9,740 nt of DNA from JAUSKF01 sp964355005. Lineage in GTDB: Bacteria > Patescibacteriota > Minisyncoccia > UBA6257 > WO2-44-18. The notes below the pieces were generated by a model. That model searched no databases, had not been told where the DNA came from, and was given only the letters and a program-made list of their open reading frames with translations. A program made the translations under genes and the position numbers. Positions 6,589-9,740 of the stretch are shown one piece after another. Each line of letters opens with the position of its first letter. Position 1 is the first letter of the stretch. The stretch spans positions 1 through 9,740 of the forward strand of contig CAYHBX010000033.1 in the NCBI GenBank assembly GCA_964355005.1, written 5' to 3'.

Positions 6589-7891
6589 GGATAACCCGCA
6601 ATATTTCTTGAATGGTAGTAACGCCCTCCATGGCTTTTTCGAACCCATCCTCTACCATCGTGGTCATCCCGGATTGAATGGCGATCCTCTTAATTTCACT
6701 GGCATCGGCGTTGCGCATCAAAGCCGCCCGGATCAGGTCGTCAATTTCCAGTACTTCATAGATCCCGATCCGGCCGCGATAGCCGCTTTGATCGCAGGAA
6801 TCACATCCTTTTCCATAATAAAATTTTTTACGTCCGGCTAAGAGTTTCGGCGGCACTACCGCTCCTAAACTTTTCAACTCATCGGCGGTAATTTCTTTTT
6901 CCGCCTTACATTTATCACAAATTTTCCTGACCAAACGCTGACCGACGGCAACGTTCACGGTGGAAGCGATCAAAAATGGCTCAATGCCCATATCCAGCAA
7001 GCGCGGTAAGGTTGTCGGCGCGTCATTGGTGTGCAAAGTAGAAAGCAGAAGATGGCCGGTCAGAGCGGCATTCACGGCTATGCCGGCGGTTTCTTCATCG
7101 CGGATCTCACCCACCATCACAATGTTCGGATCTTGCCGCAAAATTGACCGAAGACCGCCCGCGAACGTAACTCCGGTGCGTGAGTTCACCTGGATCTGTT
7201 CGATCCCTTCAATGGCATATTCTACCGGATCTTCAATAGTAATAATGGAGACTTCCTTTGTGTTCAGCATACGCAAAATTGTGTACAAGGAAGTAGTTTT
7301 GCCGGAGCCGGTCGGACCGGTAGCAAGGATCATGCCGTACGGTTTTTTGATGTTGCGGAGGATCTTTGCCAAGTTCGCTCCCTTATAGCCGAGGTCCTCC
7401 AGGGTGTAGGCCTCCGATTTTTCCGCCAGCAACCGCAAAACACCGTTTTCTCCGTAATAAGTCGGGGCGATAGAAACCCGGACGTCCACGTTGGTATCCC
7501 CTACTTTCAACCGGAATCGGCCGTCCTGCGCCGCTTGGTGTTCATCAGTCCGCAAACCGGATAAAACTTTTATACGCGTAATAACTTCCGATTGAATAGC
7601 GTTCGGAAAAACATAAATATCGTGCAAAATTCCGTCCACCCGAAAACGGATATCCATGGTTTTCTCGCCCGGATCCATGTGGATATCGGAAGCCCGCGAT
7701 TGGAACGCGTCGCTAACCATTCCATCAACCAAATTGATTATCGGGATCTCTTCCGGATCTTTTTCTAACAGCTTTTTAACCGCCTCGCGAAAATTCGGCA
7801 ACGCGCTTTTTACTTCCGGTTTTTCCGCTTTTTTTGACGCCTCCTTGGGCTCTTTTTCCAACTTCTTATCCGAGGTCTTTGCTTTAGCCAT
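6581..7891 (-). CDS. pilB: Type IV pilus assembly ATPase PilB (GspE family), lacking the usual N-terminal domain
   Basis: The product has 436 residues; PilB is usually about 560. Walker A is GPTGSGKT (192-199), the Asp box is ITIEDPVE (217-224), Walker B is NIVMVGEIRDEE (256-267) and the His box is LTGHLLLSTLHTND (278-291). Four cysteines, C325/C328 and C363/C366, form the zinc site of the PilB/GspE extension branch, which separates it from PilT. The N2 domain includes SDIH (68-71). Upstream of it there is only a 30-residue Lys/Glu-rich tail (MAKAKTSDKKLEKEPKEASK and on) instead of the MshEN/GspE-N domain that binds c-di-GMP or GspL/PilM-type partners. The hexameric ATPase would drive pilus extension from the cytoplasm. 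It is the first gene of the pilus operon. The ATG at 7891 lies at or next to the predicted transcript start. Confidence 0.95.
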   Translation of the reverse strand: MAKAKTSDKKLEKEPKEASKKAEKPEVKSALPNFREAVKKLLEKDPEEIPIINLVDGMVSDAFQSRASDIHMDPGEKTMDIRFRVDGILHDIYVFPNAIQSEVITRIKVLSGLRTDEHQAAQDGRFRLKVGDTNVDVRVSIAPTYYGENGVLRLLAEKSEAYTLEDLGYKGANLAKILRNIKKPYGMILATGPTGSGKTTSLYTILRMLNTKEVSIITIEDPVEYAIEGIEQIQVNSRTGVTFAGGLRSILRQDPNIVMVGEIRDEETAGIAVNAALTGHLLLSTLHTNDAPTTLPRLLDMGIEPFLIASTVNVAVGQRLVRKICDKCKAEKEITADELKSLGAVVPPKLLAGRKKFYYGKGCDSCDQSGYRGRIGIYEVLEIDDLIRAALMRNADASEIKRIAIQSGMTTMVEDGFEKAMEGVTTIQEILRVIHE

Positions 7892-7898
7892 TACCTTA

Positions 7899-7928
7899 AT
7901 TTTAGCAAATTAGCTTAAATTTGGACAA
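7899..7928 (-). promoter_or_regulatory. Extended -10 promoter for the pilus operon (pilB)
   Basis: On the minus strand, TTGTCC (7928-7923, 4 of 6 matches to TTGACA) is followed after 18 bases by TAAAAT (7904-7899) preceded by TGC, an extended -10. The predicted transcript start, about 7 bases past the -10, falls at about 7892, next to the pilB ATG. The mRNA may therefore be leaderless. The -35 box directly abuts the T-run of the small gene's terminator. Confidence 0.6.
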
Positions 7929-7953
7929 AAAAATCCCCTTACTTGAAGGGGAT
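7926..7953 (-). terminator. Intrinsic terminator of the small unknown gene
   Basis: On the minus strand, ATCCCCTT (7953-7946) pairs with AAGGGGAT (7940-7933) around a 5-base loop, followed by a run of seven Ts at the stem base and beyond. The left arm and loop are coding: the last codons (Ile-Pro-Phe-Lys) and the TAA stop lie in the hairpin. Confidence 0.88.
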
Positions 7954-8313
7954 CTCGGCTTGCGCCAGACAGAAAACCGACCTCATGACGAACACCGGAA
8001 CGGGAACGGGCTGCGGATTCACGAACTGCACGGGCTTGGGCTTGAGTGACGGCGTCGCTTTTGGTTGCTTGAATCTTGGGGCGGCCGTCTTGCGCAACGC
8101 CGACCAGATATGATCCTCGATTGCCGGCTTACCGCGACTGCTCCGCATCCAACCTTTGTCTTCCATTACTACCCTACTTTTCCCGTTCGGATCTTTTCCG
8201 AAGCGCACCCAGTATGGGCCACACTCCAGAGTGACCGAGCGTAGCATTCCTGTAACTGGATCCTTGTACTCGTTGAGCACCTTCACGGGAGGGACTTCAT
8301 CAAGCGTCGCCAT
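7939..8313 (-). CDS. Small protein of unknown function with a Pro/Val-rich tail
   Basis: I do not recognise this 124-residue protein. The start at 8313 (MATLDEVPP) is set by GAGGAG at 8326-8321, 7 bases from the ATG; a GTG five codons earlier overlaps this SD and is unlikely. Residues 1-80 look like a compact domain (VKVLNEYKDPVTGMLRSVTL, ECGPYWVRFGKDPNGKS, MEDKGWMRSS) with beta-strand-like, polar and aromatic patterns. Residues 80-115 are a Lys/Pro/Val-rich linker (KPKPVQFVNPQPVPVPVFV), and the end is VFCLAQAEIPFK. There is no signal peptide or membrane helix. C31 and one cysteine near the C-terminus are the only ones. It is a single-gene transcript with a perfect sigma-70 promoter and its own terminator, which suggests steady and strong expression. 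Divergent rnpB shares its promoter region, but the protein does not look like RnpA (no RNR motif). Confidence 0.72.
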   Translation of the reverse strand: MATLDEVPPVKVLNEYKDPVTGMLRSVTLECGPYWVRFGKDPNGKSRVVMEDKGWMRSSRGKPAIEDHIWSALRKTAAPRFKQPKATPSLKPKPVQFVNPQPVPVPVFVMRSVFCLAQAEIPFK

Positions 8314-8364
8314 CGTTTTTCTCCTCACGAGGGTTGTGGTTAAAGAGCTTAATTTCTTGGTTGA

Positions 8365-8393
8365 ATTATACCCGATTTTAGCCCTCTTGTCAA
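8365..8393 (-). promoter_or_regulatory. Consensus sigma-70 promoter of the small unknown gene
   Basis: On the minus strand, TTGACA (8393-8388), a 17-base spacer and TATAAT (8370-8365) are a 12 of 12 match to the sigma-70 consensus. The predicted start is about 8358, giving a leader of about 45 bases to the ATG at 8313. Confidence 0.9.
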
Positions 8394-8415
8394 GCCCAAC
8401 TGGATGTGCTAATAT
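8387..8415 (+). promoter_or_regulatory. Promoter of rnpB
   Basis: TTGTCA (8387-8392), a 17-base spacer and TAATAT (8410-8415), preceded by TGC (8407-8409) as an extended -10. The predicted start at about 8422 is exactly the first base of the rnpB P1 helix. The -35 box overlaps the -35 of the divergent small gene (8388-8393) by five bases. Confidence 0.75.
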
Positions 8416-8421
8416 GGTCTT

Positions 8422-8750
8422 AGCTGGCGGTCGGACAATTACCCCGATTTCGGTCGTGGGAGGAAAGTCCGGACACCTAGTAAAAAGTATCGGTTAAAAG
8501 CCGACATCTCGCCCGCAAGGGCGGAAGAGGTGCGAACAGTGACGCTCGTCTTCGAAAGAAGCGGGAAGCCCAATCCCAAGCTAGAATGGCTTAATTCGGA
8601 TATAGGGATAAAAATTCCGAAGTGAAACGGCTAAATCCTTACCGGGTGCAAGGTCGTACTCGCAAGAGTGAACCGCTTGAGTCTCGATAGTAATATCGGA
8701 CCTAGATAAATATTGTTAGAACAGAATCCGGCTTACGGACCGCCAGCTTG
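8422..8750 (+). ncRNA. rnpB: RNase P RNA, bacterial, compact type A-like
   Basis: This is the catalytic RNA that removes tRNA 5' leaders. The ends are fixed by helix P1: AGCTGGCGGTC (8422-8432) pairs perfectly with GACCGCCAGCT (8738-8748). Conserved blocks in order are GAGGAAAGTCCGGAC (near 8460-8474, P4 5' strand and CR-I), GCGAACAGTGAC (8532-8543, CR-II-like), GTGAAACGG (8622-8630, CR-III-like), GGGTGCAAGG (8644-8653), GCTTGAG (8675-8681), CCTAGAT (8701-8707) and ACAGAATCCGGCTTAC (8721-8736, CR-V and the P4 3' strand). A hairpin GCCC-GCAA-GGGC is at 8511-8522, and P18 is CGATA-GTAA-TATCG (8684-8697). At about 327 nt it is shorter than the common type A length of about 350-400. The P13/P14 and P15-P17 regions are reduced: only 22 nt separate GCAAGG from CTTGAG. 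Confidence 0.95.
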
Positions 8751-8766
8751 TCCGCCTAAGGCGGGC
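8750..8766. repeat. GTCCGCC-TAA-GGCGGGC hairpin after rnpB
   Basis: GTCCGCC (8750-8756) and GGCGGGC (8760-8766) form a 7-bp stem with one G-T pair around TAA. It lies directly after the rnpB P1 helix and before the terminator. It could guide 3' processing or be a copy of a dispersed GC-rich palindrome; this window has only the one copy. Confidence 0.5.
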
Positions 8767-8767
8767 T

Positions 8768-8799
8768 ATCAAAAACTCCCTTGAATGGGAGTTTTTGAT
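8768..8799 (+). terminator. Intrinsic terminator of rnpB
   Basis: ATCAAAAACTCCC (8768-8780) pairs perfectly with GGGAGTTTTTGAT (8787-8799), a 13-bp stem with a 6-base loop and a T-run inside the 3' arm. It has the same design as the terminator at 2141-2181, a short GC core with an A/T lower stem. Confidence 0.88.
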
Positions 8800-8807
8800 T
8801 ATCGGGT

Positions 8808-8837
8808 TTGACAAGACCCCCATTTCTATGCTAAAAT
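8808..8837 (+). promoter_or_regulatory. Promoter of the YdjM-like gene
   Basis: TTGACA (8808-8813), an 18-base spacer, then TAAAAT (8832-8837) preceded by TGC, an extended -10. The predicted start is about 8844, giving a leader of about 40 bases. The -10 element TGCTAAAAT is the same as that of the pilB promoter. Confidence 0.85.
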
Positions 8838-8869
8838 GCCCTTGTCAGTTTAACCTTGAAAACCCAATA

Positions 8870-8876
8870 AAGGAGG
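8870..8876 (+). promoter_or_regulatory. Strong Shine-Dalgarno site deciding a GTG start
   Basis: AAGGAGG lies 6 bases before the GTG at 8883. It is a full anti-SD match and fixes the non-ATG start codon. Confidence 0.9.
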
Positions 8877-8882
8877 CTACCC

Positions 8883-9566
8883 GTGGAAAGGCTACTCAAG
8901 TTGTGCGGAAACGCAATGGCTGCATTCATGGACTTCGGAGTCGGAACATTCATCACCGCCCTACTGGGACTGGCCTTCGGACTGGAACTGCCTGCTTGGG
9001 CATACCTAGTGGGTGGAGTTCTGGGCTTCCTTCCTGATTTTGACGTTATCTGGTCCATCCTTTACAGAGGCCACCCGCAGGGCGACCACCATCAGACGCT
9101 GATGCACCGGCCGATCGTCATTCTGCCGATCACGGCAATCGCTGGCTGGCTCCTTGGTGGAGCTTTCTGGTCAGCGACTGCCACCGCCTGCGTTTTCTGG
9201 CATTACCTCCATGACACGCCGGAATTTGGAGGTGGCGGAGTGGCCTGGTTCTGGCCATTCTCCAAGAAGTACTGGTCCTTTCGCAATGAATGGATCAGTC
9301 CAGAACGCTCGGTAATGGCGAATTCGGAAACAGACCACAAAAGCTGGATCGAGGAAACGTGGTTGAAGCCGAGCGCGATTTCATGCAGAGAGATTGAGGT
9401 GGGCGCCATCAGCATCGGCATCGCGTCCACAATCAGTGAGTGGGGTAACCGCGGCTGGTGGTCGCTGGTCTACGGAGTCACAGCATGGGGACTTATTTGG
9501 CTCCTCGTTCTGACCATTTGGATGCTCTGGAGAGATCAGCAGACAAAAAATACAGCTCGCACCTAG
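8883..9566 (+). CDS. YdjM/DUF457-like integral membrane protein, putative metal-dependent hydrolase
   Basis: The product has 227 residues from a GTG start with a strong SD. Motifs typical of YdjM/DUF457 proteins (also called LexA-binding inner-membrane putative hydrolases) appear in order. LPDFD (50-54) lies at the end of the first membrane region, HHQTLMHRP (69-77) matches the usual HR...H pattern, and HYLHDTPEFGGGGVAWFWPFS (about 107-127) matches the HxxxDxxTxxGVxxLxPF motif. The His and Asp residues (D52, D54, H69, H70, H75, H107, H110, D111) could bind a metal. Hydrophobic segments lie near 14-34, 38-52, 78-106 and 195-215. Residues 128-190 form a polar insert (WSFRNEWISPERSV and on) that is longer than I expect for a short YdjM. 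The substrate is unknown for the family. It is a single-gene unit with its own promoter and terminator. Confidence 0.75.
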   Translation: MERLLKLCGNAMAAFMDFGVGTFITALLGLAFGLELPAWAYLVGGVLGFLPDFDVIWSILYRGHPQGDHHQTLMHRPIVILPITAIAGWLLGGAFWSATATACVFWHYLHDTPEFGGGGVAWFWPFSKKYWSFRNEWISPERSVMANSETDHKSWIEETWLKPSAISCREIEVGAISIGIASTISEWGNRGWWSLVYGVTAWGLIWLLVLTIWMLWRDQQTKNTART

Positions 9567-9577
9567 CGGGCTGTTTT
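9552..9577 (+). terminator. Terminator overlapping the end of the YdjM-like gene
   Basis: ACAGCTCG (9552-9559) pairs with CGGGCTGT (9567-9574) with one G-T pair and a 7-base loop that holds the TAG stop. A short TTTT follows. It is weaker than the other terminators here. Confidence 0.65.
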
Positions 9578-9586
9578 CATTTAGGC

Positions 9587-9615
9587 TTTACAAGAAGTCC
9601 GCAATTAACTACTAT
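9587..9615 (+). promoter_or_regulatory. Promoter of the last, partial gene
   Basis: TTTACA (9587-9592, 5 of 6), a 17-base spacer and TACTAT (9610-9615, 4 of 6). The predicted start is about 9622, giving a leader of about 30 bases to the ATG at 9652. Confidence 0.6.
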
Positions 9616-9651
9616 TTTTTCTAGCAAATTCACCTAGCTGAAAGGAGGACT

Positions 9652-9740
9652 ATGCGCTCATTCCTGACGGATTTAGCAACGGTTTTAGCATGGCCATTTA
9701 TTACTGCCGTGGAAATCATCATGGAGATGGTCGCGGGTAT
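9652..9740 (+). CDS. Start of an unidentified gene, cut by the window end
   Basis: ATG at 9652 follows AAAGGAGG (9641-9648) with a short gap of three bases. The 29 visible complete codons begin MRSFLTDLATVLAWPFITAV and continue into a mildly hydrophobic, probably amphipathic or membrane-spanning segment. The promoter, strong SD and single-gene layout match the YdjM-like gene before it. Nothing identifies its function. Confidence 0.65.
   Translation, partial: MRSFLTDLATVLAWPFITAVEIIMEMVAG

Noticed and set aside
6589..6648. Upstream ATG start for pilC
   Set aside because: It adds 20 residues not typical of PilC and overlaps pilB by 68 bases; the ATG at 6588 in ATGAGTAA gives the usual short coupling overlap.
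6960..7388. Plus-strand open frame of 142 codons inside pilB
   Set aside because: It is antisense to the highly conserved Walker A/B region of pilB, so its openness follows from pilB codon use.
8314..8328. GTG start for the small gene
   Set aside because: It overlaps the GAGGAG site that is ideally placed for the ATG at 8313.
8156..8497. Plus-strand open frame of 113 codons running into rnpB
   Set aside because: It is antisense to the small gene and crosses two promoters and the 5' part of rnpB; no SD or family pattern.
8831..9058. Minus-strand open frame opposite the YdjM-like gene
   Set aside because: It lies over the promoter and SD of the recognised gene and has no start signals of its own.
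1..9740. CRISPR array, tRNA, insertion sequence or phage module
   Set aside because: I found no regularly spaced repeats, no tRNA cloverleaf with a T-loop motif, no transposase and no phage gene; the repeats seen are short and degenerate.

Overview
The window looks like chromosomal DNA of an uncultivated bacterium, most likely a member of the Patescibacteria (Candidate Phyla Radiation, CPR). This is an inference from gene content and style: a compact type IV pilus (T4P) operon with a PilB that lacks its N-terminal domain, overlapping genes mostly without Shine-Dalgarno (SD) sites, low-complexity repeats at gene junctions, and a shortened RNase P RNA. TGA is used as a stop codon by several genes, which argues against the recoded UGA=Gly lineages. 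No marker gene for fine taxonomy is present.

Layout. (1) 2-2099, plus strand: the 3' part of a multi-pass membrane protein that resembles a membrane glycosyltransferase (GT-C-like), then a GT2 glycosyltransferase of the polyprenyl/dolichyl-phosphate sugar synthase type. They end at a two-way terminator (2141-2181). (2) 2191-7891, minus strand, read right to left: pilB (ATPase), pilC (platform protein), then four minor pilins in the order GspH/FimT-like, GspI/PilV-like, GspJ/PilW-like, GspK/PilX-like, and last the probable major pilin. The first six genes touch or overlap and appear to be one transcript from a promoter just before pilB. The major pilin has its own extended -10 promoter, which starts inside the stop codon of the gene before it, and a hairpin at the predicted mRNA 5' end. 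(3) 7939-8313, minus strand: a small gene of unknown function with a consensus sigma-70 promoter and a terminator. (4) 8422-8750, plus strand: rnpB, the RNase P RNA, whose -35 box overlaps the -35 box of the divergent small gene. (5) 8883-9566, plus strand: a YdjM/DUF457-like membrane protein. (6) From 9652: the start of a further small gene with a strong SD, cut by the window end.

How the parts fit. PilB would power pilus extension through PilC. The four minor pilins would form the priming/tip complex and the pilin would form the shaft. The most notable feature is that the PilV/GspI-position pilin (3638-5068) carries a C-terminal domain of about 300 residues with seven LVIVD-like beta-propeller blades. 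In well-studied T4P the tip propeller is on a separate protein, PilY1, so here pilin and tip propeller may be one polypeptide. The prepilin peptidase, PilM/N/O and any retraction ATPase are not in the window. The convergent glycosyltransferase pair could modify surface polymers or pilins, but only proximity suggests this.

No CRISPR array, insertion sequence, tRNA or phage gene was seen. No stretch of more than about 300 bases lacks a gene.
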